Of a stretch of DNA of 64,000 bases, positions 11,187 through 23,286 are shown piece after piece (positions within the stretch are counted from its first letter, which is position 1; the number at the start of each line of letters is the position of its first letter). The translations under genes and the position numbers were made by a program. Below the pieces are notes generated by a model. The model was not told the DNA's origin. It saw only the letters and a list, made by a program, of their open reading frames with translations, and made no database searches. Source of the stretch: Imbricaverruca yamaguchii (lineage: Eukaryota; Arthropoda; Thecostraca; Neoverrucidae). The DNA lies in NCBI GenBank assembly GCA_034440575.1, contig JAOTOL010001324.1, positions 547,501-611,500 of the forward strand. Reading direction: 5' to 3'.

Positions 11187-12195
11187 ACGACAGGATCCAT
11201 GACGGCACCTCTGCCCGGCACGACAGGCTCTGTGACGGCACCTCTGCCCGGCACGACAGGATCCATGACGGCACCTCTGCCCGGCACGACAGGATCCATG
11301 ACGGCACCTCTGCCCGGCACGACAGGCTCTGTGACGGCACCTCTGCCCGGCACGACAGGATCCATGACGGCACCTCTGCCCGGCACGACAGGCTCTGTGA
11401 CGGCACCTCTGCCCGGCACGACAGGCTCTGTGACGGCACCTCTGCCCGGCACGACAGGATCCATGACGGCACCTCTGCCCGGCACGACAGGCTCTGTGAC
11501 GGCACCTCTGCCCGGCACGACAGGCTCTGTGACGGCACCTCTGCCCGGCACGACAGGATCCATGACGGCACCTCTGCCCGGCACGGCAGGCTCTGTGACG
11601 GCACCTCTGCCCGGCACGACAGGATCCATGACGGCACCTCTGCCCGGCACGACAGGATCCATGACGGCACCTCTGCCCGGCACGACAGGATCCATGACGG
11701 CACCTCTGCCCGGCACGACAGGATCCATGACGGCACCTCTGCCCGGCACGACAGGCTCTGTGACGGCACCTCTGCCCGGCACGACAGGATCCATGACGGC
11801 ACCTCTGCCCGGCACGACAGGATCCATGACGGCACCTCTGCCCGGCACGACAGGCTCTGTGACGGCACCTCTGCCCGGCACGACAGGATCCATGACGGCA
11901 CCTCTGCCCGGCACGACAGGCTCTGTGACGGCACCTCTGCCCGGCACGACAGGCTCTGTGACGGCACCTCTGCCCGGCACGACAGGATCCATGACGGCAC
12001 CTCTGCCCGGCACGACAGGCTCTGTGACGGCACCTCTGCCCGGCACGACAGGCTCTGTGACGGCACCTCTGCCCGGCACGACAGGATCCATGACGGCACC
12101 TCTGCCCGGCACGACAGGATCCATGACGGCACCTCTGCCCGGCACGACAGGCTCTGTGACGGCACCTCTGCCCGGCACGACAGGATCCATGACGC
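11187..12195. repeat. 33-bp minisatellite, 31 units, two alternating variants with higher-order structure
   Basis: The unit is GGCACGACAGGATCCATGAC plus GGCACCTCTGCCC, 33 bp. Units differ almost only at one block, GGATCCATG (type M, containing GGATCC) or GGCTCTGTG (type V). Unit 13 also has GGCACGGCAGG. The order is M V M M V M V V M V V M V M M M M V M M V M V V M V V M M V M. Because 33 is a multiple of three, long open frames (339-405 codons) run along both strands; they are not genes. Confidence 0.97.
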
Positions 12196-12199
12196 AAGT

Positions 12200-12885
12200 T
12201 GATGCTTGAATTGGCCTAATGTGTTCCTATATTCCTCATGGATAATGGTGGCAATCATTAGGTGACGGTTTGAGCCCTACATGCTTATGTTATTTTCCAG
12301 CCTTCAGTATCAATTTGGTATGGTAGCATAACTGGAGGCAGTTGCCATGGATCTGGAGTGAACCTAATAATTTTCCCTCCATCTCACAGTCCCTAATAAG
12401 GTTTGCTTAAATTTGAATTGATCTTGAATTTGGTTCCAATTTACAAAATATAACTTTGGATCTTCACAACGAAAGCCTGATTTCTGCTCATGATCTCGAT
12501 ACCTTAATCCTGGTCACCATGAAAACGTTATCTCTTACTTTAATTTTCGCTCGTGATCGTTGTTTCCATTTCCTAGCTCTTCGCTTCAGTCGATGGCTCG
12601 CCATCTAAAAGTGCGAGAGCCATATAGCGAAGTTTCTATCAGGAGCGAAGCTTTGCAAGAGATTATTGGGAGAACCCAGCAGCACTAAGTGTGTGGAATT
12701 TTATACGTATGTGAAAGGCGGTTTTCCGTATTAGACTGTAGTTTTTGGGGAGATTGAATCAGCATTCGATGGGCTGGAGTATTTCAAAAGGGACAGGAAC
12801 CTTCACCAATGCATTGGCAATCGTTCCATATATTAGCTTGCCGTGTAACCACTGTAAAGGTTATATGAGGTAAACTATGCCAGAT
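12200..12885. other. ADAM10 intron 1, unassigned sequence
   Basis: Nothing was recognised beyond ordinary AT-leaning intronic sequence. Confidence 0.4.
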
Positions 12886-12887
12886 GA

Positions 12888-13147
12888 GGGGAACGAAGGG
12901 GTGAGCGTGCACTCCTCACCCTCCTCCGTTCAACAATTTTCAGCAGAAGGAGCTACCCCAACAGGGGCTTTACAGTGGCGCCCATCCGAGGGAATGGCGC
13001 CCCTCCCGACGAGTGCCCCGTCCCCATGAAGTGGCGCCCCTCCCGACGATTGCCCCGTCCCCTTGAAGTGGCGCCCCTCCCGACGATTGCCCCGTCCCCA
13101 TGAAGTGGCGCCCCTCCCGACGAGTGCCCCGCCCCTAATTCCTGGAT
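12888..13147. mobile_element. MITE-like copy (family M) with an internal 37-bp tandem repeat
   Basis: The copy shares GTGCACTCC...CCTCCGTTCAACAATTTT near its left side and a right end CTAATTCCTGGATCCAC with copies at 21005, 45430 and 60805. Inside it, 12993-13136 contains four units of 37 bp beginning GGCGCCCCTCCCGACGA(G/T)TG, an expansion not seen in the other copies. Confidence 0.6.
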
Positions 13148-13289
13148 CCACACTTGTGGAATGGAGCCGACGGTTGCAGTATACAGGCTATGGTTGCTAA
13201 CTCTCGCCTCACAACTGCTCACTCCTAGTGCGCGAGGGCACCATTCTGACCACCGATCCTGGTCCCACCACTGCGCTCGTTACCTGCTC

Positions 13290-13405
13290 CACAGTGGCGC
13301 ACCCAGACATCTCTTAAGGAGGTCCCACCTTAAAATGGCTTCAAACAAAAAACGCTTTAGGCGCGCTTCGCACGCCGAAAATGTGTTCCTTTTAGTTGTG
13401 AAAAT
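13290..13405. mobile_element. Short dispersed repeat beginning CAGTGGCG
   Basis: CAGTGGCGCACCCAGACATC, then TCTTAAGGAGGTC and later GGCGCGCTTCGCACGCCGAAAATG match, with gaps, a second copy at 54562-54660 (CAGTGGCGCCGCCAAG..., CCTAAGGAGGGCGACGA..., GCGCACTTCGCGCCGAAAATT). It is probably a short non-autonomous DNA element. Its other end was not identified. Confidence 0.5.
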
Positions 13406-13410
13406 GTAGT

Positions 13411-15024
13411 TTCTTGCTTTACCTAGTGCATTGCTGGTTGTTAAGAGGGTCCCGGGTCCCGGTCTATTGGCTGTCCCCGGTTCAGCTGATTCTTGAAGAT
13501 ATTAAGCGATACCGAAGTAGATAGCTTTGAACGTGCCTGGGAAAATTAACTCCGAGCGACAGGGGAAGGCGCTCCGTCGCCTGTAGGTGACGGCAGCTTG
13601 TGATGTTTGGAGATTCGGGTCCGTCCCAGCCTTCAAATTGCCCGTGGGAGGGGGCATAACAAACAGTCATTGCATTCGGTATGGACATACGATGATATCA
13701 CGGTCGAGAAACCCTCATGCTGGAATGCCGGCCCGAGGACCTAAATTCAGCAGCCAATATGCAAGACAGATTTATAATATTTAATGTATTTTCTGACCAA
13801 TCAGGAGGGTGGGAATTAAGGCACTTCTTAAGAGATTTCATCTCTTAAAACATTCTTGCATTCCGGATTCACACTGGATAGAATGGGCTCCACATGTACT
13901 CCGGCACAAATATGCAGAAGGAACAAAAATACCACTAAAAAAACTAATACAACATTGAAGAAAACATCCACCAAACATGTTATTCTACTTTCGGTTACCA
14001 AATAAACTATGCACCTTTCGTCCCATCAAGCACACAGACAACACCCTAACACACACCACACGAAACCACAACCAGCGGAAATGCCGACGACAACGCGCCA
14101 AACCTCGCGCCTGTGCACTGAACAGTGGCCTCCGGTCGCTACAATTCGGCCGATGCGTCTCCAGAAACCTACTTTCGAGCCACCCTATAGTGGAAAAACT
14201 GACCGTTTTAAGAGACGCTTCCGGAGTCCCGGAGGCCTCCAATCGGAATTTGCTGCGTTAGCTTTTTCTGTTCTGAAAACTTTCTTTCAACCAATCGATG
14301 CAATCCGACTGCAAGGTATTTTTTAAATGACGTCATAACCATTAGCAACTTGAACACATGTTTAACAGTGCCATGCTGCAAACACAAAACCTTGACTGAT
14401 CCTTGGCGTTGAGCACCGCCATCTGTCGCGTGTGCGGTAGTGGTGTTAGGTCCGTGTCGCGCAGGCAATTGGCTGCGTATGTAGGTAGGTAGGTGTGCGC
14501 TCTGAGCTTAGGGTGAAGCGTGAATTATTTGTGTTTTTCATTTAGCCTAGCATTGTACTGAGACCAACAGTGAAAAGAAGGCGCATTGCTCCTGTGAGTT
14601 AAGAGATACAAAGCTGAGCTGATCACAACTTCCTGTCTTGCAGTGCCATCCATTGCTCACTTCTTTGTTTCTTTGCTTTCATGTGACCAAAAATGATGTG
14701 TATTACTTATGCATATTACGTAGGTACTGACTAGGTACATGTGATTTTCACGTCGGTTACCGGCATATAGATTCCATGCATGAAAAAATAATATGTCCAT
14801 GAAAATGTACTCCGGAAGAAATATGTTTGCACTCCGACTCCAAACCCGGAAAGTAAGTTTCCCACCCTGCCAATCAGTAATCGGCGTTGGACCTTGTGCG
14901 AACCCACCACCAGCACCTGGGCGAGCCAGCTGGCGCCACCACCACCGCCACCGCCACCACCGCCACCAGCTGCATACAGCAGGACGCGGGCCGGGTCATC
15001 GGCCGTGTCCGTCTCCCTTCTCAC
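13411..15024. other. ADAM10 intron 1, 5' part
   Basis: No exon or known repeat was recognised. The part close to exon 1 (14880-15024) is GC-rich, with a CCACCACCGCCACCGCCACC run that gives artefactual Pro/Gly-rich frames. Confidence 0.45.
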
Positions 15025-15082
15025 CTCGCACTGCGCCGGCGACCGCCAGCAACGCCAGCACGGCCGTCCACCGTGCCGTCAT
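15025..15082 (-). CDS. ADAM10: ADAM10/Kuzbanian-like metalloprotease, coding exon 1 (signal peptide)
   Basis: Exon 1 runs from the ATG at 15080-15082 and encodes MTARWTAVLALLAVAGAVRG, a textbook signal peptide: basic n-region, Leu/Ala/Val-rich core and small residues at the likely cleavage site. It ends at GCGAG/GTGAGA, a near-consensus donor (last exon base 15025). It contributes 58 nt, leaving one base of a Gly codon, exactly what exon 2 at 9207-9345 needs. The join gives ..GAVRG-AVLDDFIRHYE, the expected arrangement of signal peptide followed closely by the prodomain in ADAM10. The same frame stays open upstream with further ATGs (for example at about 15280), so a longer N-terminus cannot be excluded, but the inner ATG is preferred because it places the hydrophobic core correctly. 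Confidence 0.68.
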
Positions 15083-15610
15083 GCTCGAGCACCAACGACG
15101 TGAGCACGCCGGCAGCGGCCGAACATAGTCAGCCGGCACACACTCCCACACAGCACACGCGCACACGCTCACCCACACGGCCGAGAGCGCTCCGCCGCCG
15201 CCGCCGGCCCGGCCGTCTTTGTGGCTGCCCGCCGCCGCCGCCGAGGTCAGCTGACGCTGGAGAACGGACGGTGACGTCATGAGGGGCGTGACGTCACCCG
15301 GCGGTGGTGGCATAGGTGGTGGCGGACGGAGACGGAGACGACCCGATCCGAAACCGAAAGTTGCCAGCTATCCTGTTGCGCATCGTCCTTTTGCACTGGT
15401 CGCCAGTGGTCTTTGCGTCACGGGATTGTTGAGTTGCAGCGAGCGTGGCATCATGCGTTGTGAGCGAGTAGTGGGCCGGCTCGGTCGTTCCTGCTGCGTT
15501 GTCGCGAGTGTGGCGTCATGCGTTGTGAGCGAGTAGTGGGCCGGCTCGGTCGTTCCTGCTGCGTTGTCTGACGTCGAAATGGCGCTATTGCGTGGACATA
15601 GAGTCATCGT
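15083..15610 (-). promoter_or_regulatory. GC/CpG-rich 5' region of the ADAM10-like gene
   Basis: This is the longest CpG-dense non-satellite stretch in the window and lies directly upstream of the signal-peptide exon, so it is the likely 5' UTR and promoter. It contains TGACGTCA-type motifs (15269-15278 and 15290-15295) that resemble CREB/ATF sites, and a 65-bp direct duplication (15438-15568). No TATA box at a fixed distance can be assigned. Confidence 0.45.
15438..15568. repeat. 65-bp tandem duplication upstream of ADAM10 exon 1
   Basis: TCATGCGTTGTGAGCGAGTA followed by GTGGGCCGGCTCGGTCGTTC and CTGCTGCGTTGTC occurs at 15451 and again at 15516, nearly identical, with GAGCGTGGC / GAGTGTGGC before each. 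The copies are almost unchanged, so the duplication is recent. Confidence 0.9.
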
Positions 15611-16048
15611 GCAAACTTGACACCAGATCATCGCTGACAGCCATAATGAGCCACACATTTTAATCGTGGCTGTAATTATATATAATAATATATAACATAA
15701 AGTTAGGTGGCTTGTATTCTTTCAATTGTTGTTTAACGCAGTAAACAATGTTGATGGAATAGCTCAATGAATTTAAGCTAAAATGCATGCATTCTCTTTA
15801 CATGAAGGTTGGCGTTGCTTATCATGCAGGGAAAAACTTGGGAAGAAAACTTTATCATTTCTGTACGACAGTTTGCCGTGGATCAATGGAATAAAGTAGT
15901 ACGGCGACGTTTAATATGATCTAGAAATTACACAAAATATGGGCAAAAATCACTATATTTCAGAGCAATTAGGATATCGTGTACTGCACTTCATGGAAAT
16001 CACATCGCAAACATAGTTAACCTTCCAATTAAGTCAATCAACACGTGG
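15611..16048. other. Unassigned AT-rich sequence
   Basis: No gene or repeat was recognised. It separates the ADAM10 5' region from the Penelope-like element. Confidence 0.4.
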
Positions 16049-17535
16049 CTAGTTTTGTCCGGAACAGGGATCCGACAAACAAGATGAAGCAAGCTCAGTG
16101 ACACCATGAACATGACATGAACATAACATCGAACACAAGGCACTGCCATTTGAAAGTTTATGCCAGCTCACTATCACAACAAAAACCACGACGCTACATT
16201 GCTGTTCAGGGTCGGCTTCACATCCCTGATGCCTACACTCACATATTTGTATGTAGGCATGGTCCTTCATCTTTTGTTAAGTTTGTATGCCACGAGGATC
16301 ACCATCAGTACCAGGAGGGTGACATGACCGGACAAGATCGCCCAGTGGAGTTGGGTTCGGTAGTAAAAGCTACGCAAATGTTCATTGAACTATAGTTTCA
16401 TAGGTTGCTTACTCTCTCCTATATGAGTGGCACCACACAACGTATAAACGATTTCGTACACAGCATTTTTGTCGGTGAACCGGCCTTTATGTATAACCAG
16501 ACAAGCATGGCAAGGCCGGTTTCCAGCGGGGCAAGGAGGAACGCTGAAGAAGGAGCTCACTAAGTTGTTTTTCAACGTTTCGTTAGATAGGCAGGCAAGC
16601 GTGACATTTAATTTCGACTTATTCAACACCTGTTTTGCTTTGTACGGAAGATCATCGTCAGCAAAGGTACGGTTGGGTAGCCATCTGCGTCTTTTGGGGG
16701 TCTACCACTCTGATTAAACCCGAAATGCCCACCGTTCTCTCCACCTATTTCCTTCATCCCAAACATTTTACGTCTCCCTGTCGAATTGCCTAGTATCCCC
16801 TCACTTGATCTATCCCCAATATTTCCCCTAAGTAGGTATTTTTCACCTGTGTAACACCACCCAACCTTGCCAAGCCCCCTTTGCTTCCTCATATACAACC
16901 CACTTTCAACCCTCTGAATAATGTCAATGGCCCCAAGAGGGCAACGTTCTTTGTGAAAAGTTCAACGGTCATCTTGAAACTCAGTAATTTCGCAGTCTTG
17001 TCGGAAGACAACCTCGCTGCCTGCCTGAACTGCGACACCACTATATTTATCTTGGCGTGCTGAAGGTGAACAGAGGTGTAGTTCAAAATAAATCCAGCAT
17101 TATTTGGCTGAGCTTACAATTATGTCATGCACACACACTTGGCGTTAGTTTTGAAGATAATCAGGATATAAAAATAGGAATTGTTCCCTCCCTCCTCGGT
17201 CGTTTCCAAAGTAAACTTAATTTTATAATGCTTACCATTCATGTGACTCATAAAAGTACGAAGGTGCAACCATGTTCCTTTATGGTGCAACCATGCCCCA
17301 GTAGTCATCAAGATACGTGTCCGAAAATGGAGGTCGAATCTCACCACCTTCCAAGGCTTTACGCTCTAAACGGTCCAGGCACAGAATTGCCACTGCAAGG
17401 GAATCGGGAGCGAGGTGTCCATTCCTCGCCTTAGGGTTATTGATGAATTGGTATTGGGACTGACTTCGATAGCTGCTATCAACAGGATGATGCTGAACTT
17501 GTCCATCCTTGGCGAATACAATGAGGGTCAATATT
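16049..17535 (-). mobile_element. Decayed Penelope-like retroelement (reverse transcriptase plus GIY-YIG-like end)
   Basis: Read on the minus strand, fragments appear in the order expected of a Penelope-like element. The RT catalytic block is RPPFSDTYLDDYWG at about 17300-17345. The palm region is FMSHMNGKHYKIKFTLE (about 17220-17265). A helical segment follows (SQFRQAARLSSDKTAKLLSF). The C-terminal endonuclease-like block has PCPAGNRPCHACLV, a Cys motif, then DKNAVYEIVYTLCGATHIGE (about 16405-16470), resembling the GIY-YIG pattern VYLI..C...YVGET. Stops and frameshifts interrupt every segment, so this is a fossil. The 5' end and the flanking pseudo-LTRs were not found. Assignment rests on motif recall, not a search. 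Confidence 0.6.
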
Positions 17536-17560
17536 ATTATTATGTTATATTATTGTATGC

Positions 17561-17565
<5 letters not shown>

Positions 17566-17616
<51 letters not shown>
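17566..17616. repeat. TA microsatellite
   Basis: (TA)n of about 50 bp, flanked by ATGCATATGTA on the left and ATGCATTTTG on the right. Confidence 0.97.
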
Positions 17617-17619
<3 letters not shown>

Positions 17620-18032
17620 TTTTGTTAGGATTATGGTTGCATCAAAGTACAATACTGATAGTAAAATATCTGCACGATTTCAATATTACATCTACATTTT
17701 GCAGATAATTCTTGCAAAGCCGCATTTATATTGCGCATGCACCGTGCAAGTTGCACGGCACAGTTGCATGTTGCCCGGTGCAAAGTCATTCAGGTTACAC
17801 GGCAGACCAACATCAACATTTATGTGTGTACACAGGAATGTATGTGGGTAGACAAATCTCACATGACCTACATACCTACATAGTCATGTCACCTGTCACT
17901 GATACTGATCCCACCAATCGGGCCGACAAAATATTGAGCTTCTATCCTCTGGTGTGTGTGTGTGTGTGCGTGTCTGACCTTGACTCCTCTCAGTTCGGGG
18001 CCCAAGTGTTCTCAGCTGTCGTCCCGACCCTG
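17617..18032. other. Unassigned sequence
   Basis: It contains a short imperfect inverted pair around GCATGCACCGTGCAAGTTGCAC and a TG run at 17953-17968. No gene was recognised. Confidence 0.4.
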
Positions 18033-18088
18033 GTCAGCGCTGTCCGAAAGTTCGGACAGCGCTGACTTTGCAGTTCTGCAAAGTCAGC
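18033..18088. repeat. Two overlapping perfect hairpins
   Basis: Hairpin 1 has a 16-bp stem GTCAGCGCTGTCCGAA (18033-18048), loop AG, and the exact complement at 18051-18066. Hairpin 2 has a 13-bp stem GCTGACTTTGCAG (18061-18073), loop TT, and the exact complement at 18076-18088. The two share GCTGAC, so only one can be fully formed at a time. Confidence 0.9.
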
Positions 18089-18840
18089 AGCTGTGCAAAC
18101 CCTGGCGGAAATGGTCTCAGTTGGGTCATCTTTCCCGGTAGGTACAAGCCCTGATCAACCCTACTCCAGACCGATCGCCAATGAGCTCGGGCATAGGACA
18201 CACGGTGGGATGTGTTCTCATGGGCAGCACATAGGCAGCGGAAGGCGCGGCAGAACATGTTATCGTGAAGGCATGCTACAAGTTCGACAGGCACAAGGCG
18301 TGGGCCAGGGAAAATTGTGGAGAGGATTTTTAGGCATTTCCATGAACATCACGACGATCCCGAGGCCGTTGGAGACTGAGACACAGGCTTTCGAGTGCAT
18401 GTCAGACTAGACTGAGCATCACAAATGGCCGCGACGTCTGGAAGAAGCTCAAGTTGGCAGGTGGAGATATCGGGCCGCCGCCGCCGCTACCTGTACCTCG
18501 CTGACACAGACTGGCGCCGCCGGGCCGTACGGCCAGGCCGACACTGGAAGTGGGGCACAGGAACCGTTCATCGCCCTCGGTGAAAACGGTGAGTCGCCAG
18601 GCACATAAGGCCGCCCAGCGCTCAACCCTCTCAGAGCCTTACTGGCTCCGACGTTCATCTGACAACACTCGACTGGACGGCATGCACCGCTTTCCTCGGC
18701 TTAGTCAACAGGTCGTCCAATCTGGTGGAAGCGTCAACAACAGTGGATAACATTGCAACTGAAAATCTGGATCTTGACAATCACTTATAGTCTTACCACA
18801 TACATACCCACATATGTGTTTATGTGTTGTCTCCTCGATT
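18089..18840. other. Unassigned sequence
   Basis: No gene was recognised. Composition is GC-rich between 18450 and 18620, but no exon signature was found. Confidence 0.4.
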
Positions 18841-18854
18841 TTCTCTCCAACCAC

Positions 18855-20240
<1,386 letters not shown>

Positions 20241-20288
20241 TTTTGCAATCGCAGAACACATGCATGCATTTGTTCTGCGGTTGCAAAG
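20241..20288. repeat. Hairpin, 17-bp stem with one mismatch
   Basis: TTGCAATCGCAGAACA at 20243-20258 pairs with TGTTCTGCGGTTGCAA at 20271-20286, with one T/C difference forming a G-T pair. The loop is CATGCATGCATT. No tRNA, terminator or other role is evident. Confidence 0.8.
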
Positions 20289-20384
20289 TTTAGTCCGCAC
20301 ATACCATTTCATGTTTATTCCCCTTGCACAATGGCCCACACACTGGTAACCTGGCCATCAGGAGCGCAGCCAGGGTTCGATTCA

Positions 20385-20830
20385 AGAGGGAGACCCGCAA
20401 AAAGAAATCCCCCCAAAACCTTTTCCGTGAAAACCTTTTTCCCTTTCTTTTGGTAAAAATTCCAAAAATTTTCCTTTAACTAAGTTTTTTTTTTCGTGGG
20501 GGGGGGGGCCCCCCCCCCCCCCCTTGGGGTGCCCCCTCCCCCCCCCCCCGGGGGGCGCCGCCGGGGGGGGGCCCCCCCCCCTTTTAAGATTTTTTTGGGC
20601 AGACCCTTTCCGCCCCCTTGTAGAGAGAGAAGGAGAGAGAATTTTTTTAACCCCTCTTTGTTTGGGCGGGCTGGTTTTCTCCCCCCTCCCGGGACAAGGG
20701 GGGGCGCGCCCCCCCCCCCCCCCCCCCCCCCCCCCGGGGGGGGGGGGGGGGGGAAAAAAGGCCCAAAAAAAGGGGGGGGGGGGGGGGGAAAAAAAAAAAA
20801 AAAACAGTTGCCGGGGGGGGCCGCAAACGT
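20385..20830. other. Homopolymer-inflated stretch, probable sequencing or assembly artefact
   Basis: From about 20385 nearly every run is lengthened (AAACC, CCCCCC, TTTTT), then the sequence becomes long runs of G, C, A and T up to 18 or more bases with almost no other content. It returns abruptly to normal sequence at about 20831. No biological repeat class looks like this. Any open frames here should be ignored. Confidence 0.7.
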
Positions 20831-21004
20831 TGTCTATCCAATGAATATGAAACTTTTGGTTTTCAATGGGACTTCGTGTACTCTTGGGACGTTCGCTTCA
20901 CAGTCCTGCCTGTGTTCCTGTGAACACGAATGAAAATAACGTTTGGCAGATCAGATTCGACGACTGGATCTGAGTAGAGAAGCCATCCAACTCTGTGCAG
21001 GACC

Positions 21005-21178
21005 TCACGCCTGAGAAGGTGGTACCCTTCCGGCTGGGAAAGTAGCCTTTTCAGTAAAGCTCAAATGCACCCCGCCCCCACCCCTTCCACCGTTCAACGA
21101 TTTGCTATGCCGAATATGCGCACGTGTGGAAATGTGCACCCCCTGAATGACAATTCTTGGATCCCTCCCTGATTGAGT
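21005..21178. mobile_element. MITE-like copy (family M)
   Basis: It shares AAATGCACCCC...CCCC...CCGTTCAACGATTTG and the right end GACAATTCTTGGATCCCTCCCTG with copies at 12888, 45430 and 60805. It is diverged and lacks a clear left end. Confidence 0.5.
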
Positions 21179-21260
21179 AGGCGTCAGACATAATGCTTCT
21201 TTGGCACCTCTCAATATACAAACAATATACAATATGCTATATGTAAACATATATGCATAA

Positions 21261-22068
<808 letters not shown>

Positions 22069-22208
22069 GGTGACGTATGGTGCTTTGTGCCTGACGTATG
22101 GTGCCTTGTGTGCCTGACGTGTGGTGCCTTGTGTGCCTTACGTATGGTGCCTTGTGTGCCTGACGTATGGTGTCTTGTGTGCCTGACGTATGGTGCCTTG
22201 TGTGCAGT
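22069..22208. repeat. 23-bp tandem repeat, about 6 units
   Basis: The unit is CCTGACGTATGGTGCCTTGTGTG, with variants (GCTTTGTG, ACGTGTGG, CTTACGTA). The motif TTGTGTGCCTGACG reappears 500 bp away at 22726-22740, a solitary outlying unit. Confidence 0.9.
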
Positions 22209-22860
22209 GTTAAATTATCCGTAAAATAGGGTGGAATTTACCACTTTCTGGACACTCAATCAACATCCTTCTCCAAGAAGTATCGACATCCTGCTTCTTG
22301 ATGCGTGCTCTTGATGCCTTCGTGTCTCCTTTCTAAAATTACCTCGTTTGTTAAGTAGCATGATCATGATCTGTGTGTATGTGTGCTTAGGGTTTTAGGG
22401 CGCATCAAATGATCATGATCTCGATAAGGGATGGATGTGCACGAATATTCCACAATGCAATTTCAGGTAAATGGAGTATTCATTATGCAACATGGCATAC
22501 ATCACCAGTGTATTTTTTTCCTTGCTACCCCGAATATAGTTCTTCCTAACACTTGGATATCAAAACAACTGATGAAAGTACAAACAATGTTTCAAATTTA
22601 AGTCTGAAAGACATTGAACCCACTTAAAATGACACTAATTCCATGACAAATTTTGACATCCTAGTGTTCACGTTTCAACATCTCACACCTAACGAAAAAC
22701 CAATATTTTAACACTGCTTGTGTGCCTTGTGTGCCTGACGCACAGAGTGCGGCGTCCGGCACAACTCGAACCGCTGGCGGCTGGCTTTGCTACTGTGCTG
22801 GAGACTCGAGACCGTTCCACCCGGCCGGACCGTCCACTATCCCCCGGTCTCCCATAGAGA
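22209..22860. other. Unassigned sequence
   Basis: No gene or repeat was recognised. Confidence 0.35.
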
Positions 22861-22932
22861 CGCCTGAGGTGACGCTTGAGATGACGCCTGAGGTGACACC
22901 TCAGGTGACGCCTGAGGTGACGCCTGAGGTGG
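22859..22932. repeat. 12-bp tandem repeat, 6 units
   Basis: ACGCCTGAGGTG-type units. On the plus strand they read (T-P-E-V)n in an open frame 22722-23012, but no domain or splice support makes that a gene. Confidence 0.85.
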
Positions 22933-23196
22933 CACTTGTGCCGGAAGACTTATTGATGAGCCGCGTTATATTTCGTTTTTTCTTTCAATGCTTTTTTACG
23001 AGTGATTATTAATTTATATATATTCAAGTACGGCCCATAATTATATATTCCATATACTTGACAAGAGGTAGAAATAGCCACAAAATACTGTGAACTTCTC
23101 TAATATTGTCTGCATCTACATCTTAGTACTATATGACAATCGGTCGCATGCATAACAACATGGATTTATCCATACACAAGTGAGCCATTCACACAT

Positions 23197-23198
<2 letters not shown>

Positions 23199-23286
<88 letters not shown>
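23199..23286. repeat. CA then TA compound microsatellite
   Basis: (CA)n of about 28 bp runs directly into (TA)n of about 58 bp. Confidence 0.97.

Noticed and set aside
11187..12195. CRISPR-like array
   Set aside because: The units are contiguous without spacers and the genome is eukaryotic. The same holds for the 31-bp array at 9371.
11041..12258. Long open frames (up to 405 codons) on both strands
   Set aside because: They follow from a 33-bp tandem repeat, whose length is a multiple of three. There is no start context, domain or codon bias, and both strands are open.
20241..20288. tRNA or other structured RNA gene
   Set aside because: A single hairpin only; no cloverleaf arms, no anticodon loop and no internal promoter boxes.
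20496..20933. Pro/Gly-rich open frames
   Set aside because: They lie in the homopolymer-inflated, probably artefactual stretch.
22722..23012. Thr-Pro-Glu-Val repeat protein
   Set aside because: A short frame driven by a 12-bp repeat, with no domain or splice support.
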